Below, piece after piece: positions 28,278-40,956 of a stretch of DNA of 64,000 nucleotides. The first letter of the stretch is position 1. Each line of letters starts with the position of its first letter. Origin of the DNA: Malikia granosa (GTDB taxonomy: Bacteria; Pseudomonadota; Gammaproteobacteria; Burkholderiales; Burkholderiaceae_C); NCBI RefSeq assembly GCF_002980595.1, contig NZ_PVLQ01000020.1, positions 1 through 64,000 of the forward strand, written 5' to 3'. Both the position numbers and the translations under genes were made by a program. Below the pieces are notes generated by a model, which was given only the letters and a program-made list of their open reading frames with translations, did not search any database and was not told the origin of the DNA.

Positions 28278-29014
28278 GCCTTCTTGGGAGCGGCTGCGCG
28301 CTTAGCAGCAGGCTTCTTGACCGGCTCGCCGACCTTGACGACCTGCACCTTCTTGGCCGCGGCCTTGCGCGCCGGGGCCTTCTTGGCGGCAGGAGCGGCC
28401 GAGCCGCCAGCGGTCTTGACCGTCTTGGCGACCTTGCGGGCCGGTGCCTTCTTGGGCTCGTCGGTGGCGGCAGCGGCGCTGTCGGCCGACTTGCGCGCGG
28501 CGCGGGTCGCCTTCTTGGCGGCTTCGGCCGGCGAGACGGCCTTGGCGGCATCGGCCGCTGCGGCATCGGCAGCGCCCTTGAGGCCGGCCTTGCGCGCCGA
28601 GGCGGCATTGGCCTTCTCGGCGGCGGCGCGCGCGGCCTTGCCGCGGGCTTCGCTGCTCTTCAGGCGCACCGGCACGTCGCCCCACAGGTCTTCCAGGCGG
28701 TAGTACTGGCGGATGGTCGGCTGCATCACGTGGACCACGGCCTGGCCGCAGTCAACGATGATCCATTCGCCGTTTTCCTCGCCTTCGGTGCGCGGCTTCT
28801 CGAAGCCGGCTTCACGCACGGCATCGCGCACGCTGGCGGCGAGCGCGCGGGTCTGGCGGTTGGTGCTGCCGCTGGCGACGATCACGCGCTCGAACAGCGG
28901 CGACAGGCCCTCGGTGTTGAAGACCTGGATATCCAGGGCCTTGACGTCCTCGAGGCCGTCGACGATGGCGCGCTGGAGTTTCTGGATCTTTTTCTTGTCG
29001 GCGGTTTCGCTCAT
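28274..29014 (-). CDS. rsfS: Ribosomal silencing factor RsfS with a long basic C-terminal tail
   Basis: 246 residues, about twice the usual length. Residues 1-125 are a typical RsfS domain ([62 protein letters not shown]), which binds ribosomal protein uL14 and blocks subunit joining in starved cells. Residues from about 130 onward are an Ala/Lys/Pro-rich tail with repeated KKAPARK and AAKKA units, reminiscent of histone H1-like tails. The start at 29014 overlaps nadD by four bases; the longer frame upstream is a shadow. The tail might bind rRNA, but that is an inference. Confidence 0.93.
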   Translation of the reverse strand: MSETADKKKIQKLQRAIVDGLEDVKALDIQVFNTEGLSPLFERVIVASGSTNRQTRALAASVRDAVREAGFEKPRTEGEENGEWIIVDCGQAVVHVMQPTIRQYYRLEDLWGDVPVRLKSSEARGKAARAAAEKANAASARKAGLKGAADAAAADAAKAVSPAEAAKKATRAARKSADSAAAATDEPKKAPARKVAKTVKTAGGSAAPAAKKAPARKAAAKKVQVVKVGEPVKKPAAKRAAAPKKA

Positions 29015-29682
29015 GTGGCGTGTCGGTATAAGTGATGTTCGGAAATATAGCGCGCGACGCCCTCGGGCACCAGCACGTCCAGGTCGGGATAGCGGCGGCT
29101 CTTGCCGTGCACCTGCGCACGCACGGCGGTGGCGCTCAGGTTGTGCAAGGGCATGTCGAGCCGGATGAAGGGAATGTCCACCCCGCTCAAGTCCTGCTCG
29201 ACCTGGCTGTCGGAGACGGCCTCGGCGCCGATGTTGACGCCCCGGTTGGCCACCGCCAGGGTCGCGCACTGTAACACTTCCTGCCAGCGAACCCAAGTCT
29301 TGAATGCAAGCAGCTGGTCGGCACCGAGCACCAGGAACAACTGGGCACCCGGGTATTCGGCCGCCAACTCGGCCAGGGTGTCGGCCGTGTAGGACGGGCC
29401 GTCGCGCCGGATCTCGCGCTGATCGACCAGGACATTGGGCAGTCCGGCAAAGGCACGTTCGCACATCGCGACCCGGTGTTCGGCCGGTATCAGGACCCGG
29501 GTCTTGTGCCAGGCCTGGCCGGTCGGCAGGATATGCATCCGGTCGAGGCCGAGCTGCTTCAAGGCGGTCTCGGCCAGGGCGCGATGCGCCCAGTGCGGCG
29601 GGTCGAAGGCGCCGCCGAACATGCCGATGCGCAAGCCGGCTGGCTCGGACTGCGGCGGGCGGGATGCAGTCAAGTCGCTCAC
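29011..29682 (-). CDS. nadD: Nicotinate-nucleotide adenylyltransferase
   Basis: 223 residues. The nucleotidyltransferase motif [19 protein letters not shown] lies at about residues 20-38, with the H-x-x-H pair. The conserved [17 protein letters not shown] occurs near 94 and the second signature [13 protein letters not shown] near 182, where the usual ISST reads LSAT. It makes deamido-NAD from nicotinate mononucleotide and ATP. It overlaps hemF upstream by four bases and rsfS downstream by four bases. Confidence 0.95.
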   Translation of the reverse strand: MSDLTASRPPQSEPAGLRIGMFGGAFDPPHWAHRALAETALKQLGLDRMHILPTGQAWHKTRVLIPAEHRVAMCERAFAGLPNVLVDQREIRRDGPSYTADTLAELAAEYPGAQLFLVLGADQLLAFKTWVRWQEVLQCATLAVANRGVNIGAEAVSDSQVEQDLSGVDIPFIRLDMPLHNLSATAVRAQVHGKSRRYPDLDVLVPEGVARYISEHHLYRHAT

Positions 29683-30599
29683 ACCCAGTCCCGGCGCGGC
29701 AGGAAGTCGCTGTACAGGCGCGCTTCGGGGCTGCCGGGGATGGGCTGTTCCTGGTAGGACCAGCGCACCAGCGGCGGCATCGACAGCAGGATCGATTCGG
29801 TGCGGCCACCCGACTGCAGGCCGAAATGGGTGCCGCGGTCCCAGACCAGGTTGAATTCGACGTAGCGCCCGCGCCGGTAGAGCTGGAACTGGCGTTCGCG
29901 CTCGCCGTAGTCCAGGCCCTTGCGCCGCTCGACGATCGGCAGGTAGGCATGCAGGAAGGCGTCGCCGACCGCGCGCGTCATGGCCGAGCCGCCCTCGAAG
30001 CCAAGCTCGGAGAAGTCATCGAAGAACACGCCGCCGATACCGCGCTGCTCGTTGCGGTGCTTGAGGAAGAAGTAGTCGTCGCACCAGGCCTTGAAGCGCG
30101 GGTACTTGTCGGCGCCGAAGGGCGCGAGCGCGTCGCGGCAGGTGCGGTGGAAATGGACCGCGTCCTCCTCGAAGCCGTAGTAGGGCGTGAGGTCCATGCC
30201 GCCGCCGAACCAGGCCACCGGCTCGCCGCCGCCGACCGGGGTGGCGCTGATCATGCGCACGTTCATGTGCACGGTCGGCACATAGGGGTTGCGCGGGTGG
30301 AACACCAGCGACACGCCCATGGCCTCGAACGGGGCCCCGGCGAGCTCGGGCCGGTGCTGGGTCGCGGACGGCGGCAGGCTGGCACCCGACACATGGGAGA
30401 AGCCGCAGCCGGCGCGCTCGAAGACATTGCCGCCCTCGAGGATCTGCGTCACGCCCTGGCCCTGCAGCGGCTCGCCCGGGGCTTTTTGCCAGCCGTCGGA
30501 CTGGAAGGCCTTGCCGTCGATCTCGGCAATCGCCCAGGTGATGCGCTGCTGCAAGCCGAGCAGGTAGTCACGCATGATCTGCGCCTGCGACTGGCTCAT
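29679..30599 (-). CDS. hemF: Oxygen-dependent coproporphyrinogen III oxidase
   Basis: 306 residues. Family blocks are [14 protein letters not shown] near residue 60, [11 protein letters not shown] near 110, [22 protein letters not shown] near 132, [26 protein letters not shown] near 165 and [31 protein letters not shown] near 245. The enzyme performs the aerobic decarboxylation of coproporphyrinogen III to protoporphyrinogen IX in haem synthesis. The start at 30599 overlaps the purD stop. A larger open frame extends upstream antisense-like through purD but is not coding. Confidence 0.97.
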   Translation of the reverse strand: MSQSQAQIMRDYLLGLQQRITWAIAEIDGKAFQSDGWQKAPGEPLQGQGVTQILEGGNVFERAGCGFSHVSGASLPPSATQHRPELAGAPFEAMGVSLVFHPRNPYVPTVHMNVRMISATPVGGGEPVAWFGGGMDLTPYYGFEEDAVHFHRTCRDALAPFGADKYPRFKAWCDDYFFLKHRNEQRGIGGVFFDDFSELGFEGGSAMTRAVGDAFLHAYLPIVERRKGLDYGERERQFQLYRRGRYVEFNLVWDRGTHFGLQSGGRTESILLSMPPLVRWSYQEQPIPGSPEARLYSDFLPRRDWV

Positions 30600-31894
30600 T
30601 TGGCGATGGCCCGGTAGCCGATGTCGCGGCGGAACTGCATGCCGTCGAAGGCCACGCCAGCGACCAGCTCGTAGGCGCGGCGCTGCGCGTCGGCCACGCC
30701 CTGGCCCAGCGCGGTCGCGCACAGCACGCGTCCGCCCGAGGTCACGACCTGGCCGTCCTTCATCGTGGTGCCGGCGTGGAAGACGACGGCATCGTCGCTG
30801 TCCACGGGCAGCGCGCTGATGACGTCGCCCTTGCGCGGGTTCATGGGATAGCCGGCAGCGGCCAGCACTACGCCGAGCGCACAGCGTTCGTCCCATTCCA
30901 GGCTGACCTGGTCCAGGCGCTGTTCGGTCGCGGCCAGCAGCACTTCGGCCAGGTCGGACTGCAGGCGCATCATGATGGGCTGGGTCTCGGGGTCGCCCAT
31001 GCGGCAGTTGAACTCGAGCGTCTTGACCGAGCCATCGGGCGCGATCATCAGGCCGGCGTAGAGGAAGCCGGTGAAGGGGATGCCGTCGGCTTCCATGCCG
31101 CGGATGGTCGGCAGGATGATCTGCTCCATCGCGCGCTGGTGCACCTCGGGGGTGACGACCGGCGCCGGCGAATAGGCGCCCATGCCGCCGGTGTTGGGAC
31201 CCTGGTCGGCATCGAGCAGGCGCTTGTGGTCCTGGCTGGTGGCCAGCGCGGTGACGTTCTTGCCATCGCACAGCACGATGAAGCTGGCTTCCTCGCCCTG
31301 CAGGAAGGACTCGATCACGACGCGGGCGCCGCCTTCGTTGTGCGTCACGCCCAGGGTGTTGTCGACCAGCATGAAGTCGATCGCCTCGTGCGCCTCGGCC
31401 AGGCTCATGGCCACGACCACGCCCTTGCCGGCGGCCAGGCCGTCGGCCTTGACCACGATCGGCGCGCCGACCTGGTCGACATAGGCATGGGCCTGGACCG
31501 GATCGCTGAAGGTCTCGTAGGCCGCGGTCGGGATGCCATGGCGGGCCATGAAGGCCTTCGAGAACGCCTTGGAGCTTTCCAACTGGGCGGCGGCCTGGGT
31601 CGGGCCGAAGATGCGCAGGCCATGAGCGCGGAATTCGTCGACCACGCCAGCGGCCAGCGGGGCCTCGGGGCCGACCACGGTCAGCGCGATGCCGTTGGCC
31701 TGCGCCCATTCGCGCAACGCGACGACATCCGTCACGGCCAGGTTGGTGAGGCCCGCATCGAGCGCGGTGCCGCCATTGCCCGGCGCCACGAACACCTGTT
31801 CGACGCGCGGGGATTGCTTCAGTTTCCAGGCCAGCGCGTGCTCGCGCCCGCCGCCACCGATGACCAGTACCTTCATCTTGTTGTCCGCGCTCAT
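30596..31894 (-). CDS. purD: Phosphoribosylamine--glycine ligase
   Basis: 432 residues of the ATP-grasp family. [19 protein letters not shown] near the start is the PurD N-domain loop. [15 protein letters not shown] near residue 145 is the ATP-binding block, and [19 protein letters not shown] near 290 the second metal- and ATP-binding motif. It catalyses the second step of purine synthesis. The chosen ATG at 31894 overlaps the yebC stop (ATGA); an in-frame ATG six codons later (MKVLVIGG) is also possible. Confidence 0.97.
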   Translation of the reverse strand: MSADNKMKVLVIGGGGREHALAWKLKQSPRVEQVFVAPGNGGTALDAGLTNLAVTDVVALREWAQANGIALTVVGPEAPLAAGVVDEFRAHGLRIFGPTQAAAQLESSKAFSKAFMARHGIPTAAYETFSDPVQAHAYVDQVGAPIVVKADGLAAGKGVVVAMSLAEAHEAIDFMLVDNTLGVTHNEGGARVVIESFLQGEEASFIVLCDGKNVTALATSQDHKRLLDADQGPNTGGMGAYSPAPVVTPEVHQRAMEQIILPTIRGMEADGIPFTGFLYAGLMIAPDGSVKTLEFNCRMGDPETQPIMMRLQSDLAEVLLAATEQRLDQVSLEWDERCALGVVLAAAGYPMNPRKGDVISALPVDSDDAVVFHAGTTMKDGQVVTSGGRVLCATALGQGVADAQRRAYELVAGVAFDGMQFRRDIGYRAIAK

Positions 31895-32616
31895 TCGTTG
31901 ATTTCTGCGTTGTGGAACACGTTCTGCACGTCGTCGAGGTCCTCGATCGCGTCGAGCAGCTTCTGCATGCGGGCGGCATCGTCGCCGCTGAGTTCGATCT
32001 GGTTGTCGGCGCGCATGGTGACTTCGGCCAGTTCGGGCGTCAGGCCGGCGGCCTCGAGCGCGTTCTTGACCGCCTCGAACTCGGCCGGCGAGGTCAGCAC
32101 CTCGATCGCGCCGTCGTCGTCGCTGATCACGTCATCGGCGCCAGCCTCGAGCGCGATTTCCATCACCTGGTCCTCGGAGGTGCCGGGGGCGAAGACCAGC
32201 TGGCCGCAATGCTTGAACTGGAAGGCCACCGAGCCTTCGGTGCCCAGGTTGCCGCCATGCTTGGAGAAGGCGTGGCGCACTTCGGCCACGGTGCGCACGC
32301 GGTTGTCGGTCATGGTGTCGACGATGATGGCCGCGCCGCCGATGCCGTAGCCTTCGTAGCGGATTTCCTCGTAGTTGATGCCTTCGAGCGCGCCAGAGGC
32401 CTTGTCGATGTTGTACTTGACGCGGTCGGCAGGCATGTTGGCGGCCTTGGCCTTGTCCACCGCCAGGCGCAGGCGCGGGTTGGCACTCAGGTCGGGGCCA
32501 CCGGCGCGCGCGGCGACCGTGATTTCGCGGATGATGCGCGTCCAGATCTTGCCGCGCTTTTCATCCTGCCGCCCCTTGCGGTGCTGGATGTTGGCCCACT
32601 TGGAATGCCCTGCCAT
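31891..32616 (-). CDS. yebC: YebC/PmpR-family DNA-binding regulatory protein
   Basis: 241 residues, full length. [23 protein letters not shown] at the N-terminus is the signature and fixes the start at 32616. [25 protein letters not shown] near residue 75 and [26 protein letters not shown] near 112 are the other family blocks. Members act as transcription factors or, by recent work on the family, in translation of polyproline stretches; which applies here is unknown. It is the first gene of the eight-gene overlapping operon that ends with rng. Confidence 0.95.
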   Translation of the reverse strand: MAGHSKWANIQHRKGRQDEKRGKIWTRIIREITVAARAGGPDLSANPRLRLAVDKAKAANMPADRVKYNIDKASGALEGINYEEIRYEGYGIGGAAIIVDTMTDNRVRTVAEVRHAFSKHGGNLGTEGSVAFQFKHCGQLVFAPGTSEDQVMEIALEAGADDVISDDDGAIEVLTSPAEFEAVKNALEAAGLTPELAEVTMRADNQIELSGDDAARMQKLLDAIEDLDDVQNVFHNAEINE

Positions 32617-32666
32617 GAAAACCTCGTGTAATGGAAATGCTGTACGAAGCCGGGGATTGTACTTTT

Positions 32667-34124
32667 TCAGGCCTCGGGCGTGATCGAATCGGCGTAGTCG
32701 TAGAGCGCGGACAGGATGGCCTCGGCGCGCTCGTCCTCGCGCTCGGCGGCGGCCTCCTGCAACTGGTCCAGCCGCGCGAGCAGCGCCTCGCTGCTGAGCA
32801 CCCCACCCGCGCCATGCAGCAGCCGGGCCTGGCAATGGGCCTGCCAGCGCTGGACTTCCTCGGGCGCCAGCGTTTCGGGGAAGTTGCGCGCGCGGTAGCG
32901 GAACACCAGCTCGGGCAGGCGCGGGTCATCGAAGCCGGCCTCGCGCCAGGCCGGGTCCGTCGGGTCGCAGCCGCGCAATCGGGCCAGCCGGCTGCGGTCG
33001 GCGTCGCTGATGAAGCTGCCGTAGAGGTCCTGGTCGACATCGACCGGGCTGGCCGATTCGGGCCGGGCGAACACCTCGCTCCAGCGCCCGCTGAGGTCGG
33101 GCATGGCGCGCGCGAGCTCGGCATGCTGCAGCCCGCGCTCGAGGTCGATGCCCCACTTTGCGGCCAGCTCGGGCTTGAGCGTACGCAGGTTGGCCACCAC
33201 CATCGGCGACTGGTTCAGGTGCACGCTCTTGAGCGGCAGCCGGCGCACGCCTTCGGGCAGCTGGTCCTGCGGCGTGAACAGGCGCTGGCGCAACTGCTCG
33301 GCGCTGAGCTCGAGCAGCACGCGCGGGTCCTGCGCCAGGTCCCAGGCCAGCAGCTCGTTGCGGTTGTTCGGGTGCATGGCCAGCGGCCACATCAGCGCCA
33401 GGCAGCCGCGCTCGGGCGAGAACATGCCCGAGACATGCAGGAAGGGCTTGGCATCGGCCGGCAGCGCGGGCAGGCCAAGCTCGTCGAGCACGCGCTTCTT
33501 CTGGCGCAAGCCGAGCGCGAAGTCGAACAGCCGCGGCTGCTTGGCGCGCAGCAGGCGCGCCAGCGCCAGGGTGGCTCGCACGTCGGACAGCGCGTCATGC
33601 GCGGCCTCGTGCGCGATGCCGTTGGCGCGGGTCAGGTCCTCGAGCCTGAAGCTGGGCTTGCCGTCGGGCTTCCTGGGCCAAGCGATGCCCTCGGGGCGCA
33701 GCGCATGGCACAAGCGCAGCACGTCCATCAGGTCCCAGCGGCCGCACTGGTTCTGCCATTCGCGCGCGTAGGGATCGATCAGGTTGCGCCAGAACAGGAA
33801 GCGGGTGAATTCGTCGTCGAAGCGGATCGAGTTGTAGCCGACGCCGACGGTGCCGGGCCGGGCCAGCTCGGCCTCGAGCCGGGTGGCGAATTCATGCTCG
33901 GGCAGGCCCTGCTCCAGGCAGAGCTGGGGCGTGATGCCGGTGACCAGGCAGCTCTCGGGCGCGGGCAAGTAGTCGGGCGCCGGGCGGCAGTAGAGCATCA
34001 GCGGCGCGCCGATCTCGTTGAGTTCGGCGTCGGTGCGGATGGCTGCGAACTGGGCCGGCCGGTCGCGCCGCGGGCTGATGCCGAAGGTCTCGTAGTCGAG
34101 CCAGAGGAAGGTTAATACGCTCAT
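32667..34124 (-). CDS. sbcB: Exodeoxyribonuclease I
   Basis: 485 residues. The DEDDh exonuclease motifs are visible: D10 and E12 in [30 protein letters not shown] near residue 95 and [21 protein letters not shown] near 170. The SH3-like and C-terminal helical domains follow, with AHCQARL near the end. It degrades single-stranded DNA 3' to 5' and helps in mismatch repair and recombination control. It lies 33 bases downstream of clpA on the same strand. A perfect 11-bp inverted repeat covers its start codon (see the separate entry), and no clear ribosome-binding site is seen. Confidence 0.95.
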   Translation of the reverse strand: MSVLTFLWLDYETFGISPRRDRPAQFAAIRTDAELNEIGAPLMLYCRPAPDYLPAPESCLVTGITPQLCLEQGLPEHEFATRLEAELARPGTVGVGYNSIRFDDEFTRFLFWRNLIDPYAREWQNQCGRWDLMDVLRLCHALRPEGIAWPRKPDGKPSFRLEDLTRANGIAHEAAHDALSDVRATLALARLLRAKQPRLFDFALGLRQKKRVLDELGLPALPADAKPFLHVSGMFSPERGCLALMWPLAMHPNNRNELLAWDLAQDPRVLLELSAEQLRQRLFTPQDQLPEGVRRLPLKSVHLNQSPMVVANLRTLKPELAAKWGIDLERGLQHAELARAMPDLSGRWSEVFARPESASPVDVDQDLYGSFISDADRSRLARLRGCDPTDPAWREAGFDDPRLPELVFRYRARNFPETLAPEEVQRWQAHCQARLLHGAGGVLSSEALLARLDQLQEAAAEREDERAEAILSALYDYADSITPEA

Positions 34125-34137
34125 CGTGAGCGTATTA
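34113..34137. promoter_or_regulatory. Perfect palindrome over the exonuclease I start codon
   Basis: TAATACGCTCA, a three-base spacer, then TGAGCGTATTA. The start codon of sbcB (34122-34124) lies at the inner edge of one arm. As RNA it would form an 11-bp hairpin hiding the initiation site; as DNA it could be a dimer-binding operator. Function is inferred only. Confidence 0.6.
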
Positions 34138-34157
34138 GAACCTATATGCGGGCCTGA

Positions 34158-36503
<2,346 letters not shown>

Positions 36504-36582
36504 GTGGCACTTCCTTTAAACGTGTCTCTAATTTATCGCGTTTTGCAAGCGGATGCTGCGACACTTGGGGGCTTGACCCGGC

Positions 36583-36930
36583 TTATTCAACGGGTTCTGC
36601 CAGACATTGCAAGGGATGGCCGTGATGGCGCGCGGCCTGCAGCACCTGCTCGACCTTGGTGGTGGCCAGGTCATGGGTGAAGACCCCGCAGACGCCACGC
36701 CCCTCGAGGTGGATCTTGAGCATGATCTGGGTCGCGGTCTCGCGGTCCTTGTTGAAGTATTCCTGCAGCACCAGCACGACGAACTCCATCGGTGTGAAAT
36801 CGTCGTTGAGCAGCACGACCTGGTACATCTTGGGCGGCTCGACGCGCTGGGTCTTGCGCTCGAGCACTACCGCGGCCCCGTCGGAGGGCACGGGCGGCTT
36901 GTGGTCGGGATTCTGGGGTGTGGTGGCCAT
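36583..36930 (-). CDS. clpS: ATP-dependent Clp protease adaptor ClpS
   Basis: 115 residues. The core [27 protein letters not shown] near residue 37 carries the NDD motif that reads N-degrons, followed by [27 protein letters not shown]. The start at 36930 ([12 protein letters not shown]) gives a flexible N-terminal extension of normal length; the longer frame upstream is not family-like. It delivers N-end-rule substrates to ClpA, encoded next. A divergent lipoprotein gene starts 131 bases away, so the promoter lies in that gap. Confidence 0.96.
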   Translation of the reverse strand: MATTPQNPDHKPPVPSDGAAVVLERKTQRVEPPKMYQVVLLNDDFTPMEFVVLVLQEYFNKDRETATQIMLKIHLEGRGVCGVFTHDLATTKVEQVLQAARHHGHPLQCLAEPVE

Positions 36931-37061
36931 GAAAATGATTCTAGCGGCAGCGTTGCACCTGTGTGACAGCAGCCTCGCTTGTCCTGTCCATGAGGGCGAT
37001 TGACCGCATCGATCGCGGCACCGCAAAATCGGCGCATCCGCCGCTGTCCGCCTGCCATGAG

Positions 37062-37595
37062 ATGATGAACCCGAATGTTTTTCCGACCCCGAAGCCGCGC
37101 TGCTGGGCCTGCCTGATCGGCGCGGCCGGGCTGGCGCTGCTGCTGCAGGGCTGCGGCACGACCCGACCGCCAGCATCGCAGGACAGGCCAGTGCTGCAGC
37201 GCTCGGAGCAGGCGGTCGAGCGCGGCCGCGACGTGGCGCTGTACGCGATGTCGCTGATCGACCAGCGTTACCGCTGGGGCGGACGCGGCCCGGACAGCGG
37301 CTTTGATTGCTCGGGCCTGGTGGTCCATGTGTTTCGCGAGGCGGCCGGGCTGGACCTGAGCGGCAACGCCGCTGCGCTGTCGCGCCTGTCGCGTCCGGTG
37401 CAGGCGGGCGCGCTGCAGGCCGGCGACCTGCTGTTCTTCAACACCCTGGGCCAGCCGAACTCGCATGTCGGGGTCTATGTGGGCCAGGGCAAGTTCGTGC
37501 ATGCGGCCAACGAGCGCAGCGGCGTGCGCATGGACCGGCTGAGCGACCGCTACTACGCGGCCCGCTTCGAGGGTGCCAAGACCATGCTAGATTAG
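37062..37595 (+). CDS. NlpC/P60 (C40) family lipoprotein peptidase
   Basis: 177 residues from the ATG at 37062, chosen because it gives a signal peptide with lipobox LLQGC (Cys31). An upstream in-frame ATG at 36963 adds an uncharged-free stretch that does not look like a leader. The catalytic cysteine is in [12 protein letters not shown] (about residue 83) and the histidine in [16 protein letters not shown] near 138. These enzymes cleave D-Glu-mesoDAP links in peptidoglycan. It is probably attached to the outer membrane. It is divergent from clpS and followed five bases later by the AI-2E family gene. Confidence 0.88.
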   Translation: MMNPNVFPTPKPRCWACLIGAAGLALLLQGCGTTRPPASQDRPVLQRSEQAVERGRDVALYAMSLIDQRYRWGGRGPDSGFDCSGLVVHVFREAAGLDLSGNAAALSRLSRPVQAGALQAGDLLFFNTLGQPNSHVGVYVGQGKFVHAANERSGVRMDRLSDRYYAARFEGAKTMLD

Positions 37596-37600
37596 CCGCA

Positions 37601-38644
37601 ATGATGACTCCTCGTATCGCCGATCGCGTCCTGGCCGTCTTGTCGCTGACCCTGCTCGGAGTGGGCTGCCTGTTCGTGCTCTGGCCCTTCCTGACTTCGC
37701 TGGCCTGGGCAGCGATCCTGGTCTCGAGCAGCTGGGGCGCCTTCTACCGGCTGGACCGGCTGCTGGGCGGGCGGCGTGCGCTCTCGGCAAGCCTGATGAC
37801 CTTGCTGGTGACGCTGGTGGTGCTGATGCCGGTGGTCACGCTGTCGGTGGCGCTGTCGGACAACATCGCCGAGCTGGGCCGTTCGATCGGCGACCTGGTG
37901 CGCGAGGGCCTGCCCGATGCGCCGAGCTGGCTGGGCAAGTTGCCGCTGGTGGGCGGCGCGCTGCTGAATTACTGGTTGCAGTTCGCGCACAACGGCGACC
38001 GCCTGCTCGAGGAATTGACCAAGCTGGCCGAGCCGGCGCAGGACTTCGCGCTCGGCGCGGGCCGGATGGCCGGGCGCGGGGTGATCGATGTCGCGCTGTC
38101 GGTGTTCCTGGCCTTCTTCCTCTACCTGCACGGCGAGTCGCTGGCGCGCCGGGTGCAGTTCGCGCTCGAGCGGCTCAGCGGGGCGCGGGCGGTCTATCTG
38201 CTCGAGCTCACGCGCGGCACGGTCAGCGGCGTGATCTATGGCGTGCTGGGCACGGCGCTGGCACAAGGGGTGCTGGCCTCGATCGGGCTGGCAATTGCCG
38301 GCGTGCCGGGCGCGGTACTGCTGGGCGCGGCGACCTTCCTGCTGTCGGTGGTGCCGGTCGGGCCGCCGCTGGTGTGGGGCGGCGCCGCGTTCTGGCTGTT
38401 CCAGCAGGGCGACCCGATGTGGGCGGTGTTCATGGCAAGCTGGGGCTTCTTCGTCGTCAGCACGGTCGACAACTTCATCAAGCCCTTCATCATCAGCCGC
38501 GGCGCCAAGCTGCCGTTCGCGGTCGTCTTCCTGGGCGTGCTGGGCGGGGTGCTGGCCTTTGGCGTGATCGGTGCCTTCCTGGGGCCGGCGCTGCTGGCGG
38601 TGGGCTTCCGGCTGCTCAACGAGTGGAGCGCGAGCCAGGACTGA
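37601..38644 (+). CDS. AI-2E family transporter (YdiK/PerM-like)
   Basis: 347 residues with about eight hydrophobic segments. MTPRIADRVLAVLSLTLLGVGCLFVLWPF is the N-terminal pair. GVIYGVLGTALAQGVLASIGLAIAGVPGAVLLG near 210 and VSTVDNFIKPFIISRGAKLPFAVVFLGVLGG near 285 are family signatures. Despite the name most members have no proven role in AI-2 export; some are ion/proton antiporters. The ATG at 37601 follows the peptidase stop by five bases. The substrate is unknown. Confidence 0.88.
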   Translation: MMTPRIADRVLAVLSLTLLGVGCLFVLWPFLTSLAWAAILVSSSWGAFYRLDRLLGGRRALSASLMTLLVTLVVLMPVVTLSVALSDNIAELGRSIGDLVREGLPDAPSWLGKLPLVGGALLNYWLQFAHNGDRLLEELTKLAEPAQDFALGAGRMAGRGVIDVALSVFLAFFLYLHGESLARRVQFALERLSGARAVYLLELTRGTVSGVIYGVLGTALAQGVLASIGLAIAGVPGAVLLGAATFLLSVVPVGPPLVWGGAAFWLFQQGDPMWAVFMASWGFFVVSTVDNFIKPFIISRGAKLPFAVVFLGVLGGVLAFGVIGAFLGPALLAVGFRLLNEWSASQD

Positions 38645-38696
38645 AGGATCGCCGCCCCGGCCGCTGGCCCGGCACGCGGCAGGTAATCGGGGCCGA

Positions 38697-40769
38697 TCAG
38701 GCCGGCGGCAGGAAGCGGCTCGCGAATTCGGCCGCCGGCAGCGCGGGACTGAGCAGATAGCCCTGCCCGTGGGGACAGCCCATCTGCAGCAGCAGCTCGC
38801 GCTGGGCTTCGGTTTCTATGCCTTCGGCCAGCAGTCCGAGCCCGAGGCGGCGCACCAGCTGGCACAGGATCTCGACCAGCACGCGGTCGCTCTCGTACTG
38901 TTCCATGCCCTGGACGAAGCAGGCATCGATCTTGACGCCGCTGACGGGCAGCTGGCGCAGGCAGGACAAGCTGGCATAGCCGGTGCCGAAATCATCGATC
39001 AGCAGCGAGACCCCGAGCTCGCGGCACTGGCGCAGGCGCTCTTGCAGCTCGGGCGCGGGATGGGACCAGGCGGCCTCGGGCAGCTCGAGCTCGAGCCAGG
39101 CCGGGTTCAGCCCCGGCCGCTCGAGCAGTTGCTGCAGTTGCTCGAGCCAGTGCGGCTGCCGCAGGTCGGAGGCGCTCTGGTTGAGCGCGAGCTTCCAGTC
39201 CGCGGGCCAGCGGCCCTGGCCGGCCCAGGTTTCCAGCTGCTGCAAGGTGGTGCGCAGCACCCAGCTGTCGATGGTCGCCAGCAGCTGATGCTGCTCGGCC
39301 ACGCGCAGGAAGTCGCAGCAGCACAGCAGGCCCAGGCGCGGGTGACGCCAGCGCAGCAGGGCCTCGGCACCGATGACGGCCATGTCGGAAAGCCGGAACT
39401 TGGGTTGCCAGTGCACCTCGAGCTGGCCCAGCTCGATCGCCGCGCGCAGTTCCTGGTGCTGGCTGAAGGTCTGGCGCATGTGCTGCCCGAGCTCGGGCGT
39501 GTAGGCCTGGAGCTGGTTGCGCCCGGCCCGCTTGGCGGCATACATGGCCTGGTCGGCATGGCGCAGCAAGGCCTCGGCGCTGTCGCCATCGTCGGGAAAC
39601 ATGACCAGCCCGACCGAGACCTGGGCCCGGTAGTCGGGCATGCCCTCGAGCGCGATCGGCTCGTTGAGCTGGCTGACCAGGCGCTCGGCCAGGTCGAGCG
39701 CATGGGAACGGCTGATATTGGGCAGCAGCATGACGAATTCGTCGCCGCCCAGGCGCGCGACCGTGTCCATGTCGCGCACGGCCTCGCGCAGGCGGCGCCC
39801 GATCACGATCAGCAGCTGGTCGCCGACGGCGTGGCCCAGGGTGTCGTTGACCTCCTTGAAATGGTCAAGATCGGCGAACAGCAGCGCGAAGGTCTGCTGT
39901 TCGCGCTGCGCCAGCAGCACCGACTGGTTGAGCCGGTCCTGGAACAACGCGCGGTTGGGCAGTCCGGTCAGGCTGTCGGTGGTGGCCAGGCGCAGGATCT
40001 CGTCGCTGGCGCGGCGCGACTCGGTCAGGTCGCCGATGATCGCCATATAGCCCTGGGCGCAGCCGTCGGCATCGGCCAGCGCGGTCAGGCTGAGCCGGAC
40101 CAGGCGCTCGCTGGCATCGGCGGTACGCAGCCGCGCCTCGCCGCTCCAGCGGCCCTCACGGCCGAGGACGGCAAGGATGGTCGGCTCGAGCTCGCCCTCG
40201 CCCGCCCGGGCCGGCTGCAGCAGCTCGGCGAAGCGGCCCTGCCAGCTGTCGATAGAGAAGCCGGTCAGGCGCTCGAAGGCCGGGTTGACGCGGCGCAGCC
40301 GGCCCTGCGCGTCGGTCACGACGATGGCGTCGTTGCTGTTGAGGAAGACGGTCTCGCTCATCAGCGGGTCGCGCGGCAGCTCCAGGCTGGGCGGGGCCTG
40401 GCGCTCAAGCAGCTGCAGCAGCACGCCTGGGCCGCGATGGGCGCCGCTGCGGCCCGGGTCGAAGCGCCGGACCAGGGCATCGAGAGGCAAGCGGCCATGG
40501 CCGGGTCCCTCGAGCCAGAGCTCGTCGAGCCGGACCGGGACTGGCGGACCGGTCTCGGACAGGGCGCCACGCAAGCGCACGCGGTCCTTGGGCGACAGCA
40601 GGCTGAGCAGCTGCCAGGGGTCTGGCGGCAGATCGACCCTGGGATCGATGCCGGCGAGCAAGGCCCGCGCCTGGGCGTTGGCCAGCAGCGTGCGGCCGCT
40701 GTCGTCGAGCAGCCAGCTCGGCACCGGCTGGAGCTCGAACAGCTGGCGGAAATCAGCACGATGACGCAT
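38697..40769 (-). CDS. PAS-GGDEF-EAL cyclic di-GMP turnover protein
   Basis: 690 residues with no membrane segments. An N-terminal PAS-like region (about 1-100) precedes a canonical PAS domain (about 135-255, FLNSNDAIVVTDAQGRLRRVNPAFERLTGFS). The GGDEF domain (about 265-425) has an intact active site, RLGGDEFVMLLP. The EAL domain (about 435-680) has EALLRW, DDFGTGYASL, VKIDACFVQGM, AEGIETEAQ and QGYLLSP. LTES is replaced by LPEAAW and NxSA by NQSA, so phosphodiesterase activity is likely but not certain. I took the ATG at 40769 rather than 40796 because the latter adds nothing domain-like. It is divergent from the PBP1A gene. Confidence 0.92.
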   Translation of the reverse strand: MRHRADFRQLFELQPVPSWLLDDSGRTLLANAQARALLAGIDPRVDLPPDPWQLLSLLSPKDRVRLRGALSETGPPVPVRLDELWLEGPGHGRLPLDALVRRFDPGRSGAHRGPGVLLQLLERQAPPSLELPRDPLMSETVFLNSNDAIVVTDAQGRLRRVNPAFERLTGFSIDSWQGRFAELLQPARAGEGELEPTILAVLGREGRWSGEARLRTADASERLVRLSLTALADADGCAQGYMAIIGDLTESRRASDEILRLATTDSLTGLPNRALFQDRLNQSVLLAQREQQTFALLFADLDHFKEVNDTLGHAVGDQLLIVIGRRLREAVRDMDTVARLGGDEFVMLLPNISRSHALDLAERLVSQLNEPIALEGMPDYRAQVSVGLVMFPDDGDSAEALLRHADQAMYAAKRAGRNQLQAYTPELGQHMRQTFSQHQELRAAIELGQLEVHWQPKFRLSDMAVIGAEALLRWRHPRLGLLCCCDFLRVAEQHQLLATIDSWVLRTTLQQLETWAGQGRWPADWKLALNQSASDLRQPHWLEQLQQLLERPGLNPAWLELELPEAAWSHPAPELQERLRQCRELGVSLLIDDFGTGYASLSCLRQLPVSGVKIDACFVQGMEQYESDRVLVEILCQLVRRLGLGLLAEGIETEAQRELLLQMGCPHGQGYLLSPALPAAEFASRFLPPA

Positions 40770-40956
40770 GGGCTGGCCTGGGTGACAACAAGACAAGGAT
40801 CTTTCTGGTTTTCAGCCATGCTATATGACTTCGATGTCCTGTAACAGGGGGTAAATCTCCCATGGCCTCGGTAGCAGACGAAAGGGGGCAAATGGCCCAG
40901 CGTTTACGATCGGCGCTGCCGGCAGCGTTTCGCCGGCCTTGCGCCGCCCGTCCGAC

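Noticed and set aside
38571-40844. A 757-codon plus-strand frame opposite the GGDEF-EAL gene
   Set aside because: Antisense shadow without motifs; the minus-strand product has clear PAS, GGDEF and EAL domains.
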